From Cryoendolithus antarcticus (taxonomy: Eukaryota; Ascomycota; Dothideomycetes; Cladosporiales; Cladosporiaceae): a stretch of DNA of 64,000 nt. Below, one piece after another: positions 22,307 to 33,596 of the stretch. The position numbers and the translations under genes are program-made. The stretch's first letter is position 1, and every line of letters begins with the position of its first letter. The notes below the pieces were generated by a model. It did no database searches and was not told the origin of the DNA. It saw nothing but the letters and a program-made list of their open reading frames with translations. The DNA is taken from NCBI GenBank assembly GCA_002077065.1, contig NAJO01000001.1, positions 992,001-1,056,000 of the forward strand. The letters run 5' to 3'.

Positions 22307-24202
22307 GAAGGCGCGTGCACTGACCCGCTTCCTTTTTCCTCCGCAATGACAACCTCACCCACGACCTCACGCTGTGATCCAGGCCTCATCTCACGGACGT
22401 CTTTGGTATGCTGAAATATCTTTGTGAGACCCTTCGGCCCTTTACCTGCGTCGCCACACTGCCACATCTGAGGCGCACAAGCCGCGGATGCTTGCATGTA
22501 CCGAGCTTCGATCTTTATTCGCCGTCTAAACTGTTGCTGAGATGGATTGAGGGAGATCGAAGGCAGGAGCGCTGGCGGGACTCAGTGTAGAAGGATGTAA
22601 GCGCAATCTATCGCAACCCCAGGATACTAGTTCTTACAGCTTGCTTCTCTTCTCCAGGCCCACAAACACAATCGACAATCACCGGTGCAGTCGCCTCGGT
22701 GTGTAAGCAACTCTTTGCGCCTGACGATCGGAGCCATCCGCGGCGGCAGCGGCTCGCATGGCTCGTGTGCGCGTGCGCGGCCTCTTCATGATTACAGGCG
22801 ACCGAGCACTAAGGCCCGTACTGCCGCTGCAGTACTCTGAGCATCATGACTGCACTCAGAGCAGGGGAATCCCAGGTTCGACTGTACTCCCTTTACCCTG
22901 TGTTGCGATTCACAGCTTTTCTTGGCTTATCTCCATAACGTAGGTCATCGTGGGGCTACACCACTGGATATATGTTCCTCAGACTCTCCACGGGCCAGCC
23001 TTTAGTTCTTGTGGCTTGTCACAGCGCTGTTGTAGTCCTGAGCAAGCACTCACACGGCAATCTGACGACTGCAAGCCGCAGCACAACTGGCAGGTCGAAC
23101 GGATATCAGTGTCCATGGCCTCGGATGGCGATGCTCAGACTTGCGCAGCAATTGTCATAGCGTCTGACTTACTGCCGCTCCTGTTCAGTGCTGCTGTCAC
23201 AGCTGCCTGTCTGCCGAAGCCTGCCCATAGACAGGCTCTGAAAACACAAGGCGACTACTCAGTAGGCGAGGGGACGCTGTGTTCACGGTCGTCACGATCA
23301 GTGTGCCCGTGCTGTCAATAATGCAGGTATACGCTACCCATGTGCTGGTACTCATGACTTGCATATGCACTGCCTGTCTGCGCTACCAGCCGAGACCACA
23401 CATACTGCTGCAGCCCCGGACAATACCTCTGCCGAGCGGCATCCAGCATAACGGATACGGGCCGCTTTCAGATGGCTTTGTAGCAGGGCTCTGGTTAGGT
23501 GAGGCAGTGTCTCTATTGTAGGTGATAGACTTTTTGGTTTCCTGGCGCGTCCCCATAGCATTCGTCTCCTACAAGACTCACGCAAGCAAAGCCTACCAAC
23601 CCACCTATTGGAACCAGTGCCATCATCATTGCTAGCAAGCAGTCGCCGACGGATCCGGAGCGTTTCGTCACGATTGCTTTGGGTAGTGCTCGAACAGTCT
23701 AATCATTTGCGGGACTGACAGCGCTGTTCCGCCCGCCTTCGTATCATAGTACGACAGAGCGCTTGCCCGTACTCATATCCCAACGTTCATCCGGTCTATG
23801 CGAACTTGGGACCACCAGTGCAAACTCACTACGCGTCCTCTAATCAGACGCCAGACGGCCGCAACCGAAAAGGCACACGTCCCAACACCTCGCGCGAGAA
23901 CACATTTGGCGACACGTCTTAGGCCCGTAACAGCACACCTTGGTACTCGTTGGCCTCTCTAGCACTTGACGACACACGTTTGGGCACGTACTATCACACG
24001 TCTACACTGGATCCCGATCGAGCGCTCGGGATTTAACGCTCTGGCGAGGCACCAGCAGCAGTATTTTTGACAACTCTCGAGCGGCCCCTGTCCCTCCAGC
24101 ACTATCCGCGACCACATATATCTCTAGCTTTCCTTGAGCCTTCTACAGCCGAGACACAGCTGCCAGCACAAACACAGCCACAGTGTATGCTGCGGTCAAC
24201 AC
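22307..24202. other. Long intergenic region, about 1.9 kb
   Basis: No convincing gene on either strand; open frames are short, overlap and lack domains. It presumably carries the forkhead promoter. Two diverged units of about 39 bp with a shared CGACAC..GT..GGC.CGTA..A.CACAC pattern lie at 23901-23939 and 23961-24000, not far upstream of the forkhead start. Confidence 0.45.
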
Positions 24203-25835
24203 ATGCAGAGCAATTTTATGGCAGCATCGCCAACGTGGCATTCGCACGAGATGCGCGCGAAGTCCATGTCAACGACAACGCACGATGGCGATGACAATAG
24301 CATATTGGAACACGAGTATTTCAAGCATGCAAACAGCATTGACGAAGATACGTTCGACACACTAATAGCAACCGACTTAGGCCCTCTGCCAAATCTCGAC
24401 AACAACAAGCAGAGTGTGGCTGGGGGTATCGATGAAGACGAAACAAAATACTCTCCAGCTGTGGTCGCAAGTATCGAAGAACCTGAGATGGACTACCGCA
24501 CCCATGCATCTGCTTCCAGCAGCTCCTCTTATGCTAACCCCTTCGCCGATATCGATGGCTTGCCAGTATGCACTGCACCACCTTCGTCAATGCCGCTCCC
24601 GATGGCTCCCACTGCAGCTTGGGACGGTGGCCTCGTGGCGCAGCCGTATAATTATCCAGCATTCGATGGATCAGCTTATGATTTCAGAGACCACTACTAT
24701 CAAGGGCCAATGGCTCCTCAACAGCCTCAGCACATTTATAGTCCACAGGACCATCATCCATCGCCGTGCTCAGCCTTCTCGCGCGAACAGTCGACGTACA
24801 CACTCTACGAGCAGCCAGAGGAAGACAAGTATGACGAAGAGCTTGATGGTGGCGAGGGGTCGGATCCCTGCTATGCACAGCTGCTCTATCGCTGTCTTCG
24901 AGATGCGCCGTCGCATACTCTAAGCCTTCGGGAGCTCTACAAGTGGGTGCAAGCGCATAGCCAGAAAGCCAAGGACTCGAACAGCAAAGGGTGGCAGAAC
25001 AGCGTCAGGCACAACCTCTCGATGAACGCCGTACGATTCGTCCTCCTCCTTCTCCTGATACCATTGACTGACGTGTCTCCAGGCTTTCGAGCGCGTGTCC
25101 GCATCAGCACTTCAGTCTCCCTCAGCATCTGCCACAGCCCCAAAGCGTGGCTCCCTTTGGCGTCTAACAGCCCACGCTCTAGCCGAAGGCGTCATCTCTA
25201 CGACCCGCTACCGCAAACACCCGAAGCGCAAGCCCGAGCGTCGCTCAATCCCGGCTCCGAAGCGTCAGCAATCAGGTGCCAAAGGTGGTCAAGCCACACG
25301 CGAAGCGAGCGCAAGACGCCGCGCCATGCAAGCAAGACTCCAGAACCGTGTTCTTCGTGGCGTAACGAGTATGCCTTCTTCCGGTCGCCCATCACCAGGC
25401 CCCGGGATGGACTTCGGCATGCGACAGTCGCCAATGCCATACTACCTTCTCCAGCACCCTCTCGCCCCACCAGCGCCTCCAGCGCCGCCACCTCCACACC
25501 TCCACCAACAGCATCTCCACCTCCAGACCACAATGCAGGATCCCTTCCACTACTCGACGCCAACGCCCACCTATCCACCCCAGACAAACCTCACGCCAAC
25601 GCTTGCCACGCCGCCTCAACTACCTGTCTCTCTGCCACGTAGCTTTTCGACGCACCAGCAACAGCCAAGCAAAGGGCTTTTCGAGGAGTTTGAGCTCGGT
25701 CACCTGAAGCCTGAGGACCGGATGCTGTTTGGTACTATGGACAGCTATGGACAGCCAGACACGCCGTTCAGTGAGGAGGGGAGTCTATTCAGTGAGGCGA
25801 TGATGGGGTTTGGTGAGGGGGTGGAGGAGGTTTAA
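24203..25835 (+). CDS. Forkhead transcription factor
   Basis: Two exons (24203-25030, 25083-25835) separated by a 52-nt intron (GTACGA...CTCCAG); 526 aa from the first in-frame ATG. The forkhead domain starts near residue 230 with CYAQLLYRCLRDAPSHTLSLRELYKW. It continues with SKGWQNSVRHNLSMNA, the recognition helix, and across the splice AFERVS. The wing is RGSLWRLTAHA. The intron falls exactly after helix 3, which supports the model. A basic segment (RYRKHPKRKPERR) follows the wing and may act as a nuclear signal. The N-terminus is acidic and the C-terminus is rich in Pro, Gln and His, with a poly-Pro/His run. The protein should bind RYAAAYA-type sites. Which fungal forkhead subgroup it belongs to cannot be decided here. 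Confidence 0.92.
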
Positions 25836-26318
25836 AGACTGCATCGGAGCAGTCTGGGATTGGTGTGCTACTCGATTTTCGCGATGGCTGATGCTTCTGG
25901 TGGCTTCTCTCTGTAAGGAATGGGTTACGAGTTTCGGAACGGCATGTGTTGGGAATGGCATGGGCTTGCACGAGCTGCTTTTGCACGAGAGACCGACGAG
26001 TGGCGGATTCTGCTGATGACTACTGGTTTGGATCTGCGATTCGAAGTTCGGGAATGGCTTTGCGAGACTGGCAGACCTGAATCATCGGTCGAGACTGGCG
26101 TTCATGTGCTTAATGGGGAACGGATTTGGTTTGGGGTGCAAGGAATTTACTTAGTGATCTATAGAGCGTGTACATTTTGGATGGCAGATTGTCCTCACGG
26201 TCGTCAGGGCACCCGGCTGCTTAACTGGCCCTCGGCAGAGCAACATCAGGCATTGGCAGGCAGCACGTGCTCATCGGTCGTGAGGCTTCGTTGCCATCAC
26301 GTTATGGTCTTTCGCTTG
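25836..26318. other. Convergent intergenic region
   Basis: About 480 bp between the 3' ends of the forkhead and cactin genes. A plus-strand open frame continues through it into the antisense of cactin but has no domain. It is taken as 3'UTR sequence of both genes. Confidence 0.45.
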
Positions 26319-27876
26319 CTACTTCCTGTAGTACACCCTCTTGAACAGGAACCACACCTGCAGCACACCCTTGTCGAAACTGCTTCGAAATCCTCGTTCC
26401 CTCTTCGCGCTAAAGTCCCACTCGCGATCCACAATCCTCCACGCCACGTCCAGGTACGGCTCTCCGCCCACGAATCGAATGGTACACATATCCTCCTCTC
26501 CTGCCTCCGCTCTCACCTCGCCTCGCCGCCGTCCATCTTCGCGCTCGATCCTGTACGTCGGCGTCGGGGCACCAGGAGGTAGGTCTGGGTAGAATATGTT
26601 GAAACGATAGCCTTGAACTACTTTGGGAGGCGGTGCATCGGTGGTGTAATGTGTTTGATTGTATTTGTTCCAGTCATAGCCTAGCAGCAAGCGGTTGAAC
26701 GACTGGGGTTTGCGGGGGCGGGAGGTAGGGAGCCATCGTGGCAACGACTTTGTCACTACCTCGACTCCGGATGTGAGGATCTCCTCGTTGTCCGCTAGTC
26801 CGCGCGCAAGCTCACGGTCGAAGGTGGTGGGCTGCGTTGCTGCTGAGGTAGCGGGATCGTCGGTGCGCTGACGTTTGCTGGCGGGCTCAAGCGCAGTCGA
26901 GGTTGATGAGCGCTTGTGGTTCGGCAAGAGACCGTGGCGTTTGATCGTCTCCCGGTCCGTTTCGAATTGCTTGGCAAACTCTGCGGGTGTCAAGATGGCA
27001 AGCTGTTCGTCCTCCGGGCGCAGTCGAAGCAGTGGCTCAGGGTCTAGGTCATGCCTGTCGGTGCTGTCCTGGTCCTGGCCGGAAATATGATCATCGCCAT
27101 TCGCCATAACTGCCGACTGCGCTCTTGCTTGAAGCCGCACCTTCAATGCGTCGGCCTCTGCGACCTGCTTTCTGCGCAAGCCACCAATCCGCAATGCCTT
27201 GATCGATTGCGATACTTTCCTGAGCTTGGCACGTGCCTTGCACACCAATAGGCTGCTCAGTAGATGCTCCCAGTAGTCCGTGTCGATCGGCTCATTCGAC
27301 GACAGCTTAGTCTTGATCTGGCGCTCCAGCTTCTCAAGTCCTTCCAGATCCTTCGGTCCGAGCAGCTTGTCCAGATCGGCTTTGACTGAAGTCACACCGC
27401 GCGCTGACGTCTGCACGCTCTGCGAATGCTTTCTTCGATCCCGACATATTGTTCTCATCATCTGCCGACCTGTCAGCCTCTCATTAGCACCGCAACGCAG
27501 CCCACTTCTGATAGGAAATACTCACATCCCAGTACTCCGCCTCCCGCCTTCCCTTCTCCAATACAACATACCCCTCGATCGCCTTCTCCAACTCGCTCAA
27601 GTCCTTCTCACTCAGTCCCTCAAATACACCCTCTGGATCCGCGGCCTCGAATTCCTTGCCTTCAAGATCATCATCGAGTGAATCCCGATCCGGGTCCGTC
27701 AGAGCAAGCGTAACAACCAGCCAATCGATCGGCGCGGCCCGTCCACTCTTCACGCGTATTGCTGCCTTCTTGCGTGCTTGCTGTAACACGAAGCGATCCT
27801 CGTCTGCGACCCATGCTGCCTCAGCAGCGTCTGGCGCGGCGGGACGCTTCGCCGGGATGCTCGAGGGTCCTGGCAT
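26319..27876 (-). CDS. Cactin (splicing-associated)
   Basis: Two exons (27526-27876, 26319-27461) with a 64-nt intron (27462-27525, GTGAGT...GGCAG; branch-like GCTAATG) give 497 aa. The first part is the cactin middle domain (ELEKAIEGYVVLEKG, EYWDMMRTICRDR, LSSLLVCKARAKL). The end is the highly conserved cactin C-terminal domain: YRFNIFYPDL, TYRIEREDG, TIRFVGGEPYLDVAWRIVDREWDF and a terminal FDKGVLQVWFLFKRVYYRK. Cactin associates with the spliceosome and is required for accurate splicing; its fission-yeast orthologue affects telomeric and centromeric transcripts. The metazoan-type RS-rich N-terminus is missing, so this copy is short, starting almost at the middle domain. It is nuclear by inference. 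Confidence 0.93.
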
Positions 27877-28197
27877 TGTGAGGCGGTGAGATCAGACCAT
27901 ACGTGGTGCAACGTCGGGCGCACTCAATGTGAAGGTGGTGCGTTGAAAAGTCAAGGCAGAGGTGGATGTTGAGTGCTTGAAGATGATGTCGCGAGCAAAC
28001 ATATTAAGCTCATCATGCATCACGGGTGGCGCCGTACATCCCTTGAGCCAGAATCTAAAGTCCAAAACTCCAAGGACGGCGGCTCGTATCAAGGTAATGA
28101 CATTTCATGATGAGACTTACTTAGTAAGACGAGGAACATGGTTACGATATGTACAGACAACTCCCGAAGACAACGGCGCTTTTCCCTTTTCTCTGCT
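27877..28197. promoter_or_regulatory. Intergenic, cactin promoter
   Basis: 321 bp between the cactin start and the 3' end of the fusion gene, both on the minus strand. No motif or gene recognised. Confidence 0.45.
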
Positions 28198-30924
28198 TCA
28201 TGCATTTTTGGGCGCCCTCTCCCTGTACACATCACCAGTAAGGCTAATCTCGTAGTCCACATCCTTGCCCCTTCCCTTCTTCTCCAGCTCTCTCACAAGC
28301 GGCAAGATCTCCCTCCCGAAATGCTCAATCTCCTCTTCATAACGCAGGAAAGCTGTCAGGATGATGCTCACGCCCAGCGACTTGAGCAGCACAATCCGAT
28401 CAGCGATTTGCTCCTTGGTACCGATGAGCTTCGTTTTGAATCTGGCATCGTTGTCAGCCGTCATCCACGCTAAACGTTCGCACCAGTGGTAGCTTACCCA
28501 TCGTTATACTGCACCAAATCCTCGAACTTGCTGTTAGCCCACATTCCACTCTTGTTCCCTGTGCTCGCGCCTGCATTCTGCACTTGCTGTCGGAAGCCCT
28601 CCACAGCCTCTGCATCAGCCTTGCCTTGAATCTCCTGTAGCACACGGACAGCCTCCTCCTCTGTGTCGCGGCATATGACGAAGCCATTGAGTGCGAACTT
28701 AACTTGACCTTCTCGACCATGGTGGACAGCACGGGCCTTGACGTCAGCGATCTGCTTCTGGAAACCTTCGAGAGTGTTGCCGTTCATGCTATGAATGTGT
28801 TAGTCGAGATTGCGCGTCCAGATAATCTGGCACATACAAGTAGTAATCCGAGACTGCTCCACCATTGTCCTTCGCATCATCACTGTTCCCTCCCTGGAAG
28901 ATCTCCGGATATGGCCGTCCTGGTAATACCAACGGCTTCGGCTTAAGCGTGTAATCGTGGAACTGGTAAAAGTCGCCCTTGAACGTGAACTTGTCTTCCA
29001 TCCAGATGCCTTTCAAACAGGAGATGAATTCCCGACTTCTTCGATACCGTTCTGCATGATCCAACCACCATTGCCCGATGCTCGTGAATTCCAGTTTGAA
29101 CCAGCCTGACACGATATTGACAGCCGCTCGGCCATCGCTGAAGTGGTCGCACGAGGCAATCTGCTTGGCGGCTACTGCCGGGTTCCAAGGACCGGGCAGT
29201 AAGGCGATGATGAGCTTGAGTCTCTCTGTCTTAGCCAATAGTAAGGAACTCAATGTAACGGGTTCGTGTTGGTTCTCCGCGCCGTAGCCAGCCATGAAGC
29301 GGATCTGCGAGAGCGCGTACTCAAACCCGACCCTTTCTGCGGTTTGTGCGTGGCGGATGTTTGATTTGTGGTCCCAATTCGTCCGCTGCGGGATCTTGCT
29401 GATCACCAGACCGCCAGAGACGTTAGGAACCCAGTATGCGAACTTGACGCGGTCTGGTTCAGCATTGATCTTGTCGTGGTAGCTCAGATCGGCTGCGCCG
29501 CTGTCCAGGGTGCCGTTGACTGGTGAGCGCAATGGCGTATTCGAACCGCTGTTGCTACGGCTGCGGTCGGTGCTTGCTACGGAAACGACGATACGTCGAC
29601 CACTGACGGTACCTGAGCGTAGGCGGTCGAGAGCATCGTTGATGCCTGCTAGTCCACCGTCGGCGACTTCGACTTCTGGTAGCTTGAGGCTCTTGACGAT
29701 GAGAAGCTCTTCTAACCACTCCACAAGAGCCTCGCCCACCGCCGCATTTTCATGGAAGACTTTGATGGGCACCTTGTGGTGGACTACACCGGTTGCCACT
29801 TGCTTCGGGAGACCCGTCAAGCCGAGGAGATGTGACTTGCTGCCAGACGAATTTTGTTGTAGCGCCTCCTGCAGCCGCGTGGCAGTGTCGTTCCCCACGG
29901 CATCGAAGCCAAATCGTAGCTTGCCTCCTGTGACGCCTTTCAGAATCTCAACGGCGCGCTTCTCGTCGAGCTTGTCTACCAGGAGGTCCACGCCGAGAGC
30001 ATTGAGGCGTTCGGCACCCTTGGCGAGATCTGCAACAGCAGCGACCTTGAGGCCAGCCAGCTTAGCCAGTTGTGCGACAAGCTGTCCAGTCGTAGTCGAA
30101 GCACCCCAAACCGCGATCCATTCGCCAGGACGTGGTCGTTCTTGCTCGGAGATGCCGTTGAAGACCTCATCACTGACGTCCTCAGCGACTTCGTGCTTAG
30201 CGAGGCTTCTTGCCGCGCGCAGGATGTCAGGTCCGGCTGATGCATGAGGCACACCCGAGAAGTCGACGCCGAGGCTGATTGTCAATGATAGTGCAGCAGC
30301 AACAAACGCTACTCCCAACGCGGCGCCTTCTTTGACCTCTACTCCTTGTGGCAACCGAGCTACGTTGCTGTCGCTCGTGACTACGTACTCCTGGTAAGCA
30401 GCCTTGCGCACGTCGCGGTAGTCGGTGCTTGGTCCGAAGACGACATCACCTTGACTAATGCGACTGTGCTTTCTCGGTGCCTTCACAACAATACCAGCAA
30501 AGTCTCGGCCATTGATCCATGGGTATGACGGTTGCGAGAAGCCATAGTCGGCGCCCTTCCAGTCTACTGGGTTCAGCCCAATAGCGAGAACCTGCACCAA
30601 GATCTCATCGTCACCTCGAAGCTCGGGAATCTCCTGCGAGTGCTCTAGAGAGTACTTCTGTCGAGGTCCATGCAGTAGGAGGAGATCTTGCTGGGGAGGC
30701 GGTAGTCGTAGGAAGTCGTCTGACTTGTGTGTACCATTCACGCCATTGGTGCCATTGGTCGTAGGTGCCGACTTCTGCGCCTTCGGGGCATCTGGCTGTA
30801 CTGCAGCGTTCAGACTACCGAAGCTGCGATGCTCATTGCTTGTCTGCGAGTCCGCTACACTTCTCCCACACTCCTGATCCGGCTTCAGCGACACAAATTG
30901 CGAATTTCCTACTCTAGTAGGCAT
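28198..30924 (-). CDS. Fusion: MDR-type reductase + SfnG-like FMN-dependent monooxygenase
   Basis: Three exons (28838-30924, 28498-28788, 28198-28441) with introns of 49 and 56 nt give 873 aa. The N-terminal half (about 70-440) is a medium-chain dehydrogenase/reductase of the quinone-reductase/enoyl-reductase type: EILVQVLAIGLNPVDWKG, GRDFAGIV, and an NADPH motif VWGASTTTGQLVAQLAK. A ~50-residue Ser/Asn-rich linker follows. The second half (from about 488) is a luciferase-like monooxygenase very close to dimethylsulfone monooxygenase SfnG: FAYWVPNVSGGLVISKIPQR, IRFMAGYGAE, LLPGPWNPAVAAKQ, VNIVSGWFK, and across the splices DYYFMNGNTLEGF and QYNDGFKTKLIGT. There is no ATG between the domains until well inside the second, so both are in one polypeptide. 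Another in-frame ATG at 31020 would add a hydrophobic N-terminus; the 30924 ATG is preferred because its upstream DNA looks like a 5' leader. The substrate is inferred to be a sulfone or sulfonate. Confidence 0.88.
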
Positions 30925-31461
30925 CTTCAGCAGAACGATAGAAACAATCAAACAGGAAAGTAGGATGAACGAAGACGCGTGAGGAGATGAAAGAAATTGT
31001 TCCAACCCCCAGTCACGCATCAGTGGAGCGGACTGCACCTGTCCTATGCAAGTGGCATGTAGTATGGCAACATCCAGACTAACCGGAGACTATCACGGTA
31101 CCGCACTACGATCGTCGCCGTTTTGCGCGCGAGAGAGGAGGTGTCGAGCTGCAAGCTCGATGGCGTGCTTTGGGGATGCCGAAGCTTCGCATTTGTAGCG
31201 CGGGTGGGCGAGTGGGCGGAGACGAGACGTCATGGGTGAAGCCATTGGCATTACAAGTGATCTCGGTCTCAAAAAATTGGGCACGAGGTATTGAATTCGG
31301 TTGTCCAGGAATGATGGTGGTCGTGGACTGGAAGGCACCTCTGAGTGCATCGGCAACGTCAAAGCACAGGCCACCACGTTCGTTCATTAGAGATCCATTA
31401 CTTCAAGAATGCTATTCTATGTGCTGAAAGACTGTAGCTTCCTTGGAAGTTGCAGACAATC
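30925..31461. promoter_or_regulatory. Divergent promoter, fusion gene / DUF3253-like gene
   Basis: About 540 bp between two ATGs on opposite strands. Short open frames inside have no domain. Regulatory sites are not obvious. Confidence 0.45.
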
Positions 31462-31803
31462 ATGACCTTCGCAATCGAAGCCAAGCTTCGCATCTTCCTC
31501 GCCACGCGCCACCCACCCAAAACGTTCTGCCCTTCAGAAGTGGCGCGTAGCCTGCTTGAAACAGATCTCGCGGAGATAGGCGCCGAGACCTGGCGCGAAG
31601 CAATGCCTGCTGTGCGCGAAGTAGTCTTCGACTGGCGAGCGGAAGGGAAGTGCGAGGTGCTGCAAAAGGGTGAGGTGCTCGGTGAGGATGTGGGTTTGGA
31701 GGATGTAAAGGGCCCGATACGTGTGAGGAGGACGCATACATTTACTGGTGAGGAGGAGGAGGAGGAGGAGGAGGAGGAGGATAATATGAGGGACTTTACG
31801 TGA
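31462..31803 (+). CDS. DUF3253-like small protein
   Basis: A 113-residue single-exon protein from the ATG at 31462; the frame upstream starts only with a non-ATG codon. The sequence KTFCPSEVARSLL, then TWREAMPAVREVVFDWRAEGKCEVLQKGEV, and GPIRVRRT matches the pattern of DUF3253, a small winged-helix-like family best known from bacteria. No biochemical role is known to me. After the domain comes a run of ten glutamates encoded by perfect GAG repeats (31750-31779), then DNMRDFT. It is divergent from the MDR-SfnG fusion gene. The bacterial bias of the family makes an old transfer possible, but base composition does not differ visibly from the neighbours. Confidence 0.78.
   Translation: MTFAIEAKLRIFLATRHPPKTFCPSEVARSLLETDLAEIGAETWREAMPAVREVVFDWRAEGKCEVLQKGEVLGEDVGLEDVKGPIRVRRTHTFTGEEEEEEEEEEDNMRDFT
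31750..31780 (+). repeat. (GAG)10 microsatellite inside a CDS
   Basis: Ten uninterrupted GAG triplets encode a Glu tract near the C-terminus of the DUF3253-like protein. The tract is in frame, so length changes would alter only the acidic tail. Confidence 0.95.
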
Positions 31804-31917
31804 GGGTTTCAGTGCATCGTTACGTTATCCTGTGTACAACAGCACCCAAACACCAGCCCCGTTATCGTCTATCGATGCCGACCATTGCCTGAAGTCATTC
31901 GGCCTCCAAACTCATGC

Positions 31918-32567
31918 TTAAGCCCCACCCTTCTCTGATGCTCTTCCAGCCCTCCTAGCCTTCCACCAAAGCACCGGCAGGACGGTACAGCTCGTCGCAA
32001 AGAGAACAGCACAGCCCACGCAGCAGCCCCATATCGCCTTGGTCTCGAAGCAGTTTACTCTCGTAGTACCCGCCAGACCTCCGATTCCAGTTGCACCTGC
32101 CCTCACGTTACCCATCAGAGCGGTCGTGAACTCATACGCGTTCTGCGCGGAAGCGGCCTCAGATGCAGAGCCGACGGCCATGCAGTTCATGTAGCTCAGC
32201 GGACGGCCGAGGAGTACGGAAATGATTGTGAAGGCCAGCAGCAGGAGGGCGTCGATGGCTGTGAGGACCAGCAGGGTGAGGGAGCCTTGGGCGCAGAAGA
32301 AGGGTAGGGAGAGGAGGTTGTAGAGGGCTGCTAGGCTCGTCTACGTGCGTGTCAGTATCGGTCTATGGGCTTCTAGAGAGCAGAAGTAGAACTCACGACC
32401 GAGAGAGTCCCGACAATTTCTTTGGGAGGCTCAACGTTGGTGCTCACAATTTGCGAGACGAAGTTCGCTGTGAGTCCCATGATGGTGACCATGGCTATGA
32501 GCGAGAGAATGCGGACGAGCATGAAGGTCTTTGCCAAAGGCGCGGCGCCGTAGGTTGGAAGAGGCAT
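31918..32567 (-). CDS. MARVEL-type four-helix membrane protein
   Basis: Two exons (32397-32567, 31918-32340) with a 56-nt intron (GTGAGT...CACGTAG) give 197 aa. The splice joins GTLSV to TSLAALYNLLS. Four hydrophobic spans are visible: about residues 15-40 (LVRILSLIAMVTIMGLTANF), 55-75 (LAALYNLLSLPFF), 77-100 (LTLLVLTAIDALLLLAFTII) and 162-184 (WGCCVGCAVLFATSCTVLPVLWW). A loop of about 60 residues lies between spans 3 and 4 and contains two cysteines (NCM, NCF). Length and layout fit fungal MARVEL-domain proteins such as the Nce102/Fhn1 type, which sit in plasma-membrane domains. Sequence identity of this family is low, so the call is by topology. The basic C-tail (WWKARRAGRA) fits a cytosolic end. 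Confidence 0.75.
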
Positions 32568-33596
32568 GGCTGCTGAGGGAGTGCGGGACGTGCGAGGAGG
32601 ACTGTCGACGGGTACTGGTGTAGTATTTTGTGTTTAGGGATCTGGCCGCGAGATCTGTTTGCGCGCCGACAACGAAGTGCGCGAGATAAGCAGATGCAAC
32701 CAGTACACCTTTCAAGGAGTTGCAATGAGAGGGACCAAAGAAGTAAGGAGAAACAAAGGAGAATCGTAGCACTTTGCCGCTGAGATGAGGTTTCCGCTCG
32801 AAGAAGACGTGAAGCAACCTCGAGATCCAGAAAGCTGTCTTACCTTATACCTCACGCGTACCTTCGGCCGTGCATCGCATGTCTACAACAATAGCCACAC
32901 GTTTTGATGAGACTGGCAGTACAAGTCGAGATAACGTATCGTTTCGTATCGGCATGGCGAAGCGCCCGCCTGTGCACCGCGAAGACTTCCGCTTGGTCGG
33001 CGGCTCTCGTCTAAGCGCTTCGCCAAGGCAGATACGTGTCGCCGCCATCTGTTACAGTCGGGAGGCTGTCGATAGGTCTGCAGCTGTTGAAGAGATGGCA
33101 TCCCATACCGTAGGCCTGGTGGTGATCGCAAGATGACTGCTGCACTTGTCCGGAAGATCCGCGAACAGCCCGAGCATCGTCTTCTGAAGGCCTAACGGGG
33201 TTTGGGACTGATGTCCCGCCGTGTTGGCGCTTTCTATCCGTTCTGAGTCAAGAGTCCTTGTCCGGCGAGTATATCTCTAGGCGTTCAAGTGGGCTATGGC
33301 AGGGTGAGGGAGGGCGAGGTAATTGTCATTCGCATTCGCAGAATGATGTGGAATCTCGCAGTGTGGGGGAGTGGCGATCGTCAATGATGACATAGTCGGG
33401 AGAGCTTCCATGACAACCTAAATAACTATTTCGCCCTTAGATATATCGACTGGATCTCTATCTCTGTGTCTCTTGCTCAGTCCCTCGCCCTCGCACGAAA
33501 ACTACAGCTTCACAACCCAAGTCAGTCGCAAACCTGAAGCTCTCACCAGTTCGCGCCCTCCTCTACCTCATCTTCACCTTCGCCACAGCCGCCACC
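32568..33596. promoter_or_regulatory. Divergent intergenic region, MARVEL / msrA
   Basis: About 1 kb between two divergent ATGs. Several 60-90 codon frames overlap on both strands near 32850-33130 without domain signals; none is supported. The 150 bp before msrA are pyrimidine-rich, as in a 5' leader. Confidence 0.45.

Noticed and set aside
22860..22900. GGTTCGACTG resembling a tRNA B box
   Set aside because: No A box at the right distance and no cloverleaf can be formed.
25920..26582. Plus-strand frame of 220 codons after the forkhead gene
   Set aside because: Its second half is antisense to the conserved cactin C-terminus and the first half has no domain.
32845..33136. Overlapping 67-88 codon frames on both strands
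   Set aside because: Neither shows a domain or splice partner; treated as part of a divergent promoter.
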